This document shows positions 22,411-31,412 of a stretch of 64,000 bases of DNA, in pieces. Origin of the DNA: Rhizoctonia solani (lineage: Eukaryota > Basidiomycota > Agaricomycetes > Cantharellales > Ceratobasidiaceae); the NCBI RefSeq assembly GCF_016906535.1, contig NC_057381.1:1-64000 (forward strand). The letters are read 5' to 3'. Numbering within the stretch: position 1 is the stretch's first letter; every line of letters begins with the position of its first letter. The notes under the pieces are model-generated. The model was not told where the DNA came from. It did not search any database and worked only from the letters and a program-made list of their open reading frames with translations. The translations under genes and the position numbers were made by a program.

Positions 22411-25400
22411 TTAAAGGCTCTTGGCGGAGTCACGAGCCTTTTTCATTCGCAACTTGTTGAAGCGTTGGATCTCCTCTTGACTGTTTTCCAAGAGCTCCTC
22501 AGGTTCCCAGGAATTGTCTTCCGGACCATAACCCTTCCATTTGATTAGATAGAACCATTTCCCTTGTTGCCGTTTGGAATCAATGATCTGTTCCACTTCG
22601 TATTCTTCTTCCCCTTCTATTGTTTCAGGAGGGGGTCGTTCTGGAAATGGTTGACTTGGGGATTCATGACTTTTAGAAAGCAACCCTACGTAGAACACAT
22701 CATGGATTTTCAGCGTATCCGGGAGTTTTAATCGATAGGCGTGGCTGGAGATTTTTTCCGTGATCTCAAATGGTCCCAGTCGCTTGGGATCCAACTTGTT
22801 GGAATTTGTCCTGAGTTCCACGTTCTTCCCATCAAGCCAGACTTTTTCCCCTACAAGATACTCCGGTATTGTTCCCTGGTTTCTGGTCATCCGTTCCTTG
22901 CTTAACCTGAGGGCTGACTTGGCTTCTTTCCATTCGCGGGCTAGTGTGTTTGCTACCTCATCTGCCTCTGGTACGTTGGCTGGGACATTGGAGGGATTCA
23001 TTACTGGATTCCTTCCATAGACTAGTTCAAAGGGGGTCTTTCCTGTAGACGCGTGTTTGGCATTGTTATACGCGTATTCTGCCAAAGGGAGCCAGGTGGC
23101 CCAGTCTGAATGGTCGGCTGCTACGTATGACCTTAGGTAGAACTCAATGAACTGGTTGACCCTTTCCGTCTGTCCGTCGGATTCTGGGTGGTAAGCGGAG
23201 GAAAAGGATGGTTTGATCCCCAGCCTTTGATAAAGTGCCCTGAGAAACTTGCCGGTGAACGTGGTTCCTTGGTCCGAGACGGTTCTGATTGGCAAACCAT
23301 GGAGTTTCCAGACGTGCTTTACAAATAAATCCGCCAATCCCTTGGACGTGACCTTCTTGGACGTGGGAATGAAGTGACCAAACTTGGAGAATGAGTCGAT
23401 AACCACAAGGATAGCATCGTGACCCTGGGACTTGGGAAACCCGGTGATGAAGTCGTACAATATGGTATGGAATGGGTAAGGGGGAACTTCCAAGGGTTTT
23501 AGGGCAATCACTGGGGCATGCGCACGTTGGTTGGCTTGACAAACTGGACAGCATTCAACCCATTCTTTTGCAGAAGACTTCATTCCCGGCCACCAGTAGT
23601 TCCTGCTGATGAGTTCAAGCGTCCTTTGTTGGCCTGGGTGACCTGCCAGGGGGGAGTCATGGAATTCCCTCAATAGTCGCTCTTTCAGAGGTTCTGAGTC
23701 CGGAACTACCAGTTTTCCGCGGTACCATAGCAAATCTTCTTCCCAATTGTAGTCCCTGTAGGCCTTTTGGATGGACGGAGGTGCAATATCCGCATCTTCC
23801 GTTAGGAATTGGATGATTGGCTTGATCGAGGGATCTTCTTTCAGTTTGGAACGAATTTCTGTGACGATTTCTAGTTCCTCTTCTGACGTGTTTGCAAAGA
23901 CCTCTGCTGGTAGCATTACTTCTGGTTCCTGGGGGGTGTCCACGTAATCAGACCGTCTGGACAGGGCGTCCAGTTTCCCTGACTGTTTTCCTGGGCAATA
24001 ATGGATTTCAAAATTAAAGTCGCTCAGGAATACGCGCCATCTGGCGTGCCGCCGGTTGAATGTTCTTGCCTGCATCCAGTACTCCAGGTTTCTATGATCC
24101 GTGAAAACCTGAATGGGTTTGTCCGTTGCTTCTAGAAATATCCGCCATTCTTCCAATGCCTTGATTATTGCCAGGAGCTCTTTATCATGAGTGTCGTAGT
24201 TGGCTTCTGCTCCTGAGAATGACTTAGACATGTAAGCTACTGGGTGTAAGCGGTTATCTTCTCCTCTTTGACTAAGGATTGCCCCCATAGCCACTCCTGA
24301 TGCATCGGTTTCCAGGTAGTAGGGCAGATCCGGGTTGGAGTGAATAAGGACAGGTGACCAGGTGACAAGGGATTTCAACTCTTGGAACGCTTCTTCCTCA
24401 AGGTTTCCCCACGACCAGGGGGTTTCCTTTTTGGTAAGGTTGTGCAGGGGGCGTGCTACTGAACTGAAATTGGGAATGAAGCGGCGGAGGTAATTGACAA
24501 ACCCGAGGAATGCCTGGACCTGTTTAACTGTCTTAGGGGTAGGCCATGACGTGACCGCATCAATCTTCTTTTGATCCATGGAAAAACCTGACGGGGAGAT
24601 GACGATACCCAGATAATCCACTGTGGTGACATGGAAGTGGCACTTGGAGAGTTTACAGAATAATTGATTCTTCATCAGGCGTGATAAGACCTCCCTGACG
24701 TGAGTTGGGTGGTCCTTGGGGTCCTCTGAGAAAATCAAGATGTCGTCCAAATAAATAACCACTGTAACGTCAATGAGGTCTCGGAACAGGTCATTCATAA
24801 AGTGTTGGAATGCGGCAGGTGCGTTGGTAAGTCCGAATGGCATAACTAAGTACTCGAATAGGCCATATTTGGTTCTGAAGGCCGTCTTCCACTCATCTCC
24901 TTCCTTAATCCTGACGTTGTTATAACCCCACCAAAGGTCTAGCTTGGTAAAGATCTTGGCATGTCTGAGTTTGGCCATGAGGTCGTCCTGCCTTGGTAAG
25001 GGGTATACGTTCTTATGGGTTACGTCATTCAGCTTCCGGTAGTCAACAACTAATCTAAGGGATCCATCGGCCTTTTTGACAAACATCACTGGAGCGCCGG
25101 CAGAGGAGGTACTAGGGCGGATTTTGCCCGTGGCCAGTTCCTCATCAATATGCTGCTTCAGCGCTTTAGACTCCGCATCTGTCATACCGTATATGGGACC
25201 GGGAGATAGTTTAGCATCCGGGACAAGATCTATGGCAATGTCATATTCCCTATGTGGGGGAAGCACCTTGAATTCTTCTTTGCCAAAGACCTTGGCAAAT
25301 TCATGGTATTGTTCCGGAAGATCCGCTAGGGGGTTTGAGTCTGCTTCCTCCTCAGAGGCAATCTGCACCTGTTCCGGGAACGTGATTGATCCCTGTTGCC

Positions 25401-25833
25401 AGTCAATGAGGGGAGCTTCTGCCGTTAGCCAAGTCATGCCTAAGATAGCCGGGGTGTTCCCAATGGGACAAACAAGGAAAGGAATGGAATGTGTATGGCC
25501 ATTGGCCAAAACCGTGAGTTGGACCTGGTGCCAAATGCAACCAGTCTGGGAAATCGTACCATCTAACATTCTCACAACTCGTGGATTTTTGAGTTGGGTT
25601 TTTGGGATTTTTAACTTTTCTACAACGGAGGGGGAGATGAAGTTTGAGGTTGCTCCGGAGTCTATGAGTGTTCTGAGAGGTTCTGCCGGGGAGTTTTGGA
25701 CGTATAGGTTGATAAATAATAATGGTTTTTTATTTGAGTCAAGGGCAAGAGAAACAAATTCAAAACTATCTACTAGAGTGTCCATTTTTTGGGTCGGGGG
25801 CTTGGCAGCAGTCCTCAACCTCAATCTTTTCCC
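22411..25833 (-). CDS. Pol of chromovirus 1 (PR-RT-RNaseH-IN-chromodomain)
   Basis: About 1140 residues are open without a stop. Residues count from the TTG codon at 25824. The protease site DSGA is at 55-58. Reverse transcriptase has YPLPRQDDL and the catalytic YLDD (aspartates 360-361). RNase H shows ETDASG. Integrase has the HHCC finger (H..GHPGQ..CPVCQ) followed by a DDE core (VVIDSFSK, VSDQGTTF, DGQTER). A chromodomain (KWFYLIKWKGYGPEDNSWEP) ends the protein and likely steers integration. One oddity is residue 298: the conserved RT motif LDLR is LDLW (codon TGG at 24931-24933), consistent with CGG-to-TGG. The element looks recent, but this change may impair it. Confidence 0.93.
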   Translation of the reverse strand, partial: GKRLRLRTAAKPPTQKMDTLVDSFEFVSLALDSNKKPLLFINLYVQNSPAEPLRTLIDSGATSNFISPSVVEKLKIPKTQLKNPRVVRMLDGTISQTGCIWHQVQLTVLANGHTHSIPFLVCPIGNTPAILGMTWLTAEAPLIDWQQGSITFPEQVQIASEEEADSNPLADLPEQYHEFAKVFGKEEFKVLPPHREYDIAIDLVPDAKLSPGPIYGMTDAESKALKQHIDEELATGKIRPSTSSAGAPVMFVKKADGSLRLVVDYRKLNDVTHKNVYPLPRQDDLMAKLRHAKIFTKLDLWWGYNNVRIKEGDEWKTAFRTKYGLFEYLVMPFGLTNAPAAFQHFMNDLFRDLIDVTVVIYLDDILIFSEDPKDHPTHVREVLSRLMKNQLFCKLSKCHFHVTTVDYLGIVISPSGFSMDQKKIDAVTSWPTPKTVKQVQAFLGFVNYLRRFIPNFSSVARPLHNLTKKETPWSWGNLEEEAFQELKSLVTWSPVLIHSNPDLPYYLETDASGVAMGAILSQRGEDNRLHPVAYMSKSFSGAEANYDTHDKELLAIIKALEEWRIFLEATDKPIQVFTDHRNLEYWMQARTFNRRHARWRVFLSDFNFEIHYCPGKQSGKLDALSRRSDYVDTPQEPEVMLPAEVFANTSEEELEIVTEIRSKLKEDPSIKPIIQFLTEDADIAPPSIQKAYRDYNWEEDLLWYRGKLVVPDSEPLKERLLREFHDSPLAGHPGQQRTLELISRNYWWPGMKSSAKEWVECCPVCQANQRAHAPVIALKPLEVPPYPFHTILYDFITGFPKSQGHDAILVVIDSFSKFGHFIPTSKKVTSKGLADLFVKHVWKLHGLPIRTVSDQGTTFTGKFLRALYQRLGIKPSFSSAYHPESDGQTERVNQFIEFYLRSYVAADHSDWATWLPLAEYAYNNAKHASTGKTPFELVYGRNPVMNPSNVPANVPEADEVANTLAREWKEAKSALRLSKERMTRNQGTIPEYLVGEKVWLDGKNVELRTNSNKLDPKRLGPFEITEKISSHAYRLKLPDTLKIHDVFYVGLLSKSHESPSQPFPERPPPETIEGEEEYEVEQIIDSKRQQGKWFYLIKWKGYGPEDNSWEPEELLENSQEEIQRFNKLRMKKARDSAKSL

Positions 25834-27011
25834 GAATCAGATACCTCAGCAACCTTGGCCTCCTCCTTAATTGTGGCTTTCCAGCCGTTGGGGCATTGCT
25901 TGATGCCGTGGCCCTTTTGTCCGCATTTGACGCATAGCCCAGATGCGCGGCGGCGGTCCCTTTCTTCCGGTGTTACGTAATTAGGATCCTCTGATAAGCG
26001 GACCCTCTGAGTGGTGGTGGTGGAAGTGGTCGCGGCAACCGGGGCCTTGGTGGAAGCCTTTTTGGGGCGGTTCTCCTTGTTCTCCCAACGGATGTTGTCT
26101 ATTTTGACCGAGGCAGCAAATATAGCCTCAAGGTCGTCGTTGGGGATATTGTCCTTGGTGGACAGGAGTTCCTTCACCTTCCAGTGAAGACCGCGCGTGA
26201 ACTGGGCAATGAATGCCTCAGTGTTCCAGTCAAGCTCCGCCATGAGATTGCGGAACTCGGTTACATACTCAGCCGTGGTCGTGGACTGAGTTAGTGCGGC
26301 AATCTTCCTGGCGGCCGCCCTCTTGGCATCGGGATCTGCAAATGCCTCCTTGAATTTGGCCGTTAAGGCCGGGATGGTAGTGGGGGGATTCCCTTCTCCC
26401 TTGATAATGGTCCCAATGAGGGGGAGCGCCCAGTCGGCTGCCTTATCGGTCATGTGGTAGAGTATCCACACGACCATCTGCTCCTCCTCATCAAATTGAT
26501 CCCTGTGTAGGGCCACCCAGAGGAGCATTCGGTCCAGCCATTGGGTGGCTTTGCGGCCCCTAGTATCGCCTTTGTAAGGGTCCGGGAGGTCCATTTTGGG
26601 CCGCTTGGTGCTGGATCCCGCGTCGAAGGGGGTGAGGGAGCTTAGGCTCCTAGGCGTTCCGCGAGGCTCTTTTTTGGGAGCTCGCCTGGGTTCTTCTTCC
26701 TCTTCTGAGTCGAAGCCTGTGCCCCTTGATGGGCGAAAGGGGGCCTTGAGTCCAGGTCTAACCGTTCCTGGAGTGTGGGTTTCCCCCCCCAAGTGGGTGG
26801 GAGGAGTGACAGGCCCAGTCGATGGGCCAGGCTTGGCTTGGGTGGCTCCTTGGTCCTTATCCCCGAGGAGGTCTGCGGTCTCCTTGCATATGGCCCTGAG
26901 TTCAGTGATTTGTTGGCTCTGGGCGCGGATTTGGTCCTGAAGGGACCCGACTGTGGCGGTGAGGGCTGTGATAGCCTCGAGGAGAGCGGCAGGGGACGGC
27001 TCTGGTTCCAT
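25821..27011 (-). CDS. Gag of chromovirus 1
   Basis: The structural protein packages element RNA. The first ATG is at 27011, giving 396 residues. The same frame is open upstream to 27206 with a Ser/Arg/Pro-rich stretch but no earlier ATG, so the true start is uncertain. A short coiled coil (ITALTATVGSLQDQI) is followed by a proline-rich linker. Next comes a capsid-like domain containing WILYHMTDKAADWALP and the region FTRGLHWKVKELL. The CCHC knuckle CVKCGQKGHGIKQC lies about 37 residues before the end. The stop is TGA at 25823-25821, two codons after a slippery heptamer, so Pol is probably made by frameshifting. Confidence 0.88.
   Translation of the reverse strand: MEPEPSPAALLEAITALTATVGSLQDQIRAQSQQITELRAICKETADLLGDKDQGATQAKPGPSTGPVTPPTHLGGETHTPGTVRPGLKAPFRPSRGTGFDSEEEEEPRRAPKKEPRGTPRSLSSLTPFDAGSSTKRPKMDLPDPYKGDTRGRKATQWLDRMLLWVALHRDQFDEEEQMVVWILYHMTDKAADWALPLIGTIIKGEGNPPTTIPALTAKFKEAFADPDAKRAAARKIAALTQSTTTAEYVTEFRNLMAELDWNTEAFIAQFTRGLHWKVKELLSTKDNIPNDDLEAIFAASVKIDNIRWENKENRPKKASTKAPVAATTSTTTTQRVRLSEDPNYVTPEERDRRRASGLCVKCGQKGHGIKQCPNGWKATIKEEAKVAEVSDSGKD
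25827..25833 (-). promoter_or_regulatory. Predicted -1 frameshift site GGGAAAA
   Basis: In the gag frame the sequence reads TCG GGA AAA GAT TGA, so G-GGA-AAA fits the canonical X-XXY-YYZ pattern. Slipping back one base enters the pol frame (GGG AAA AGA TTG AGG). The pol frame has no ATG here, and its upstream stop is at 25839-25837, so only a short window allows the shift. I did not model a downstream pseudoknot. Confidence 0.7.
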
Positions 27012-27515
27012 CCTGGGCAAGTCTTGCGGAGCGGGAGATGTGCTGCGAGAGGCCGGTTGGGAGTGGGATGGAATGGAACGTTGAGAGGAGCGAGAGGAAG
27101 GACGGGAGTATGGGTGGGGAACGCCAGAGCGTGTGGATGGAATTGTGAAACGGCGTGGGGAGTAGTTGCCTGATACAGGACTTATGAGCGGTTTTTTGCG
27201 CAAGATGTTATTCGCTAACTCCTTGCGTCAAGCACCTAGCGTTGGACAATCCCTACAGCAAATCAGCAGATCTGGCGATCGTGATATGTGCGGGTTTTTT
27301 GCAAGCGGGTGTTTCAGCTGTCTAGGAGCGCTACTTGCAGAGTTCCGGCGAAACTTGTGGTATGCGGGTGATCAGAGCCTGTCAGCCTTATAGCAATTTG
27401 GTACTACGTGGGACCGACGCTAGTTTGATTATTAATAGCAAAAGGCGAGTCCGTTCACGTGATTTCCCTTGTGCTAGTACTGGAGGTCCTCTCGTTGTCA
27501 ATCAAAGCCTACAAG

Positions 27516-27529
27516 CAAGTCAATTTTAC
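27516..27529 (-). promoter_or_regulatory. Self-primer binding site of chromovirus 1
   Basis: It lies 2 nt inside the 5' LTR. On the sense strand it reads GTAAAATTGACTTG, complementary to the predicted RNA 5' end in the LTR. It does not begin TGG, so it does not resemble a tRNA 3'-end priming site. Confidence 0.7.
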
Positions 27530-27531
27530 AA

Positions 27532-28092
27532 TGTCGTGACCCAACTGTAAGGTTGGTCACACGCTAGTGGGTCGGGCGCTTGGGGCCGTAATACTACAAA
27601 CAAAGCTATACGACTACTAACTAAGGCTTTACTAAGGTTACGTAAGGTAACCGTCCTACTGACTATCTACTGGCAAGGGGGGCTTAGCCCTGGAGGTGTG
27701 GTGAGTGCGATAAAGGGGTAAGCGACTGAACTACTTAAGGGCCGGCTACTCAGCTGGCTGGGGGTCCTCCTCAATGGTATGAGACGAGGTAAAATCGACT
27801 TGGGGTCTCCAAGCAATTTTCCTCTTGTATTTATACACAAGAGAACTATCTACAGGTGGTCAAAGCTTGTGAGAAAGGAAGTACAGATATGAAAAAGGAA
27901 GCGTGCTGCGGGCTGCGTAGAAGCGTGGATTTCTCCTAAGCGCCCTTGGCACGGCATCTCGGCGCGGCAGCTCGGCATAATAAGCGCCGAGATCACGTGA
28001 TCAGAAAAACAAAGATATAGAGTCCGTAAAAAAAACTAAAAATAACAGAAAAATCGTGCAAATCCAATGGTATATGTAAGGAGGTTATAACA
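27532..28092 (-). repeat. 5' LTR of chromovirus 1
   Basis: 561 bp, TGTTATAACC..GTCACGACA on the sense (minus) strand. It contains the TATAAA box (27830-27835) and the predicted RNA start at about 27801. Diverged relatives occur as solo LTRs in both palindrome arms and at 53118-53635. Confidence 0.95.
27789..27835 (-). promoter_or_regulatory. Core promoter and self-priming RNA start of chromovirus 1
   Basis: TATAAA lies at 27835-27830 on the minus strand. About 34 nt downstream is CAAGTCGATTTTAC (27802-27789). This 14-mer is complementary, with one G-U wobble, to the primer-binding site just outside the LTR. Placement at the expected transcription start matches the self-priming known for Tf1-like elements. 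Confidence 0.7.
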
Positions 28093-28097
28093 ATCTG

Positions 28098-29681
28098 CCT
28101 TGTATAGGCCTTTGTGTGATCTAGTACTGTATTGGGACCTCTTGTTGCTTACATCAAGTAGTACCAAGCCATTACACCTTTACTGCTAGCTGGTCTAGAT
28201 TACTGAGAGTACAGCAGACTCACTTGGTTTAGTTACATTGTCAGTTGTTGTTGGTTATTACCTCATCTGACAAAGTCAGCTGTGATAATACATCCTTTTA
28301 ACTTGTAACAACTGAAACATCAGCACTGTAACACCCTACCCTTGCCCTTGCCACTATGGTCCTTGTCTCTGTCCTTGCACTTGTCCTTGTCCTCATCCTC
28401 ACCTTTGCCCTCCTTGCCCTCCATGCCCTCCTTGCCCTCCTTGCCTTTGTCTTCTTCCTTGTTCTTCTCTTCTCATTCTTTTCCCTTCTCAAGCACCTCA
28501 TAGGTCACAAGCTGCCTCCAATCTAACTTCCCAACTCACCACAACAGCTGACCATGGGCACAATTCAGAGGGCAGATAGGCTGTGAGCACCCTTGGTTTT
28601 TCCTCTGCCAATTGGAAAATGCCTTGCTCCACATTGTATGATAAGGTTTGACTGGCTCTTGGAGGCCATATGCAAATTGCCATGTGTGTATGCATAACAC
28701 ATATTTATTCCTGAGTAGACATCTTGTTTTGTTCTGCACTGGCAACATTGATTCACTCACCCTTTTTGCCAGGCCTGGGCCCTCTCACATGTCATGTCTA
28801 TGAGCCTGTGTTAAAGTAAATAACTAATCTCACAAGAGATATATACATGTATGCTCCATATCTCATACTATGTATTATCTCATCTCTGTTTGTATGGTAC
28901 TGTTTACTCCCACAACAGTATCTCATCCCAAGTTATATTTAACACACATGCATCCTGCATTAAATAGATGGCCTTGTTTACACAGGATATTGTTGTACAA
29001 GAAGATCAGAGCTCAACAACTTAAAGCAAGACATAAATATATATAAGAAGTATATATATTTGCACCATATACTTCAACAGCCTGTCTATCTCCATCAGCA
29101 CAAAATGTAAGTTGTCAAAGTTGACCCCCAGTAGCCTGACTGTATGATGTTCCAGGAGCACCCAGTCAAGGATGCCACAAGACACTTCATTTGCACCCTG
29201 TTATGGAACAGGATAAAATAGTAAAGAACTGCAAAGCAAACATGATTTAGCCTTCAAAATAGTGTAGACAGACTCTTGTAAAGTGCATAGAAAGATTCCT
29301 TGAATTCTTCTGTATTTTCTACTATTTTTAATCATGTAAATACTCAAGGTATTAAGGGAGAAACAGTCCCTTGAAGGAAAGACTTAATGTCCTGGATGTC
29401 TATAAGGATGCCAAGGGGGTTGGCGCTTGTGGTTGCAGTGTACAAATAAATAAGTTGCTTAAGGCAATGGGCTACCTAACTACAGCAGTGGCCAACTATA
29501 CTACAGCATTGAGATTGCTTAAGGCAATGAGGAACTATCTAAGTACAGGGGTAGTTGCTTAAGCTGGTATCTAAGTAACTAAGTAAGTGTGTTTACTGGA
29601 CCTATAGTCCTTGTACAAGGTGGGCATGCAACAAGAGGTAATCAACCTGGGTGTTACCATGGTTGGTTGGCCTCTTTATAT
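28098..29681. other. Left-arm AT-rich gene-free stretch
   Basis: No gene is supported. At about 28330-28480 lies a pyrimidine-rich low-complexity tract made of CCTTGCC, TCCTTG and CCTCCTTGCC words. At 29450-29565 the phrase TTGCTTAAG(GCAATG) recurs three times. The mirror copy is 34714-36297. Confidence 0.5.
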
Positions 29682-29968
29682 ATTACAGAGTGTGGACTAA
29701 TAACAAATACATATATGCAAAACCATATCCAATAAGAACCCCACTCCAACTGCAGCCTTACTCATGACTACATGTCACTGACATGTCATGATGATGTCAT
29801 TGGTGGAGGTGGCTACATGTGCTGAGTAAGCACAGATAGGGACATGGCTGGGCACTTAGCATATAAGGTAAGTGCCAAAGTCACATGATTTGAAAAGTTG
29901 TTTGTTTGTGTTTGTTTAAAGTTGAGAAAATTGGAATAAATTCCGTGGTATTGAATGTGTCTACAACA
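29682..29968 (-). repeat. Dispersed TGTTGTAG repeat, left-arm copy
   Basis: A repeat of about 287 bp begins TGTTGTAGACACATTC on the minus strand. Other copies are at 34427-34713 (mirror) and 53848-54133 (diverged). The TG start and its size suggest a solo LTR, but I see no internal region or target duplication. Confidence 0.55.
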
Positions 29969-29977
29969 CTTGATAAC

Positions 29978-30546
29978 TGTTACACCCTCTTAACATATAC
30001 CATTGGATTTGCCTGATTTTTCTGATAATTTTACTATTTTTTCCAAACCTGTTATCTTATGTTCTTCAATCACGTGATCTCAGCGCTTATTATGCCAAGA
30101 TGCCATGCCAAGATGCCATGCCAAGATGCCATGCCAAGGGCGCTTAGGAGAAATCCATGCTTCTGCACAGCCTGCAGCACTCTTCTCTTTTCAAATAAGA
30201 CTCTTCCATTCTCACACACATAGACCGCTTTGTAGATAGTTCTCTTGTTATAAATACAGCAGGGAAATTGCTTGGAAACCCCAAGTCAATTTTACCTTGT
30301 CTCACATTCACTGAGGAGGTTACCAGAAAGCCAGCTAAGTAGCTGACTGCCAGTAGTTCACACTGCTTATCCCACACCTTACTCATCACACCTCCAGGCC
30401 TCAGGCCCCCTTGCAGCTAGTAGTTAGTAGTAGGACACCCTAAGCATCATCAGATACTGTAGAATAGCCTAGTTAGTGATTTGCATTGTTTAGTACAGCC
30501 TTAAGCGCCCACCCACTAGCATGTACCCAACCTTACAGTTGGCATA
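29978..30546 (+). repeat. Decayed solo LTR of the chromovirus 1 family, left arm
   Basis: About 569 bp align along their length with the 561-bp LTR. Conserved pieces include the CACGTGATCT..GCGCTTATTATGCC region and the AAGTCAATTTTACCTTG start motif. CpG sites are largely replaced by TpG or CpA. An internal GATGCCATGCCAA-type repeat is expanded at 30093-30137. It abuts the next solo LTR. Confidence 0.8.
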
Positions 30547-31118
30547 TGTTACAACCTCCTGATTGATACCATTGGAATCGGACGATTTTTCTATTATTTT
30601 TACTATTTTTTACGGACTCCATATCTGTTGTTTTTCGATCACGTGATCTCGGCGCTTATTATGCCAAGATGCCGCGCCGAGTTGCCATGCCAAGGGCGCT
30701 TAGGAGAAATCCATGCTTCTGTGCAGCCCGCAGCACGCTTCTCTTTTCACATGTAGGCTTCTATTCACACACGCACAGACCACATGTAATTAGTAGATTT
30801 GTCTATATATACAGCAGGGAAATTGCTTGGAGACCCCAAGTTGATTTTACCTTGTCTCATACCCATTGAGGAGGCACCAGCCAGCTAAGTAGCCAGCCCC
30901 CAGAAGTTCTGCTAACGCATCACCCCCCTTAAACTCACTCACCACACCTCCAGGCCTAAGGCCCCCTTGCACCAACAGTAGATAGTAGTTGTTGCCATAA
31001 GCAACTTAGTTAGTTAGTAGTAGCCTTAGATAAGTAGATTAGATAAGCATTGTCTGTATTAGTTATGGCCTTAAGCGCCTGCCACTAGCAAGTACCCACC
31101 TTACAGTGGTGTACAACA
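30547..31118 (+). repeat. Second solo LTR of the chromovirus 1 family, left arm
   Basis: It begins TGTTACAACCTCC directly after the first solo LTR, in the same orientation, and ends at about 31118. It keeps more CpG (GATCTCGGCGC, GCCGCGCCGAG) than its neighbour and is therefore probably younger. Confidence 0.8.
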
Positions 31119-31412
31119 GCATGCAACAATAACTTAAGTTTAACTGGAAAACTGTTCTTAAGTAAGCACTCTGCTTTCCAGAAGCTACTAACCTGAGTAG
31201 CTAAGAGGAAGGTCTGGGCCTCACTAAGAGCACAGCTTGTTTCAGCCTTTTCCTAAAGTATCTTAGTGAGGGAAAGAATATTTTTAGAACTGGAGGCTAA
31301 CTCTTATAAGGCACAGCTTTATGATACAGGCTCTCACTTAACACCTCATCTCTATTCATCTTGTCATGTATCTTACCCTACTGTATATAGTAATCACAGG
31401 CCTCCAAGGGTA
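31119..31412. other. Spacer between solo LTR and foldback element, left arm
   Basis: About 290 bp of AT-rich sequence with no coding potential. It ends in TA at the foldback element. The mirror copy is 32983-33276. Confidence 0.5.

Larger units (their letters stand above)
21839..28092 (-). mobile_element. Ty3/gypsy chromovirus 1 (6254 bp, Tf1/sushi type)
   Basis: This is a complete element on the minus strand with 561-bp LTRs, gag, a single pol frame and a C-terminal chromodomain. The target duplication ATCTG is at 21834-21838 and 28093-28097. The right arm of the palindrome holds the empty site at about 36298, with one ATCTG, so the insertion boundaries are exact. The polypurine tract is next to the 3' LTR (AAGGGGGGG on the minus strand, about 22402-22412). 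LTRs differ at only six sites, all CpG against TpG or CpA. Confidence 0.96.

Noticed and set aside
23144..23554. Second frame inside the integrase region of chromovirus 1
   Set aside because: It is an overlapping shadow of the intact pol frame with no independent support.
28298..28501. Basic Arg/Thr-rich open frame (and its mirror)
   Set aside because: It is a translation of a low-complexity pyrimidine/purine tract.
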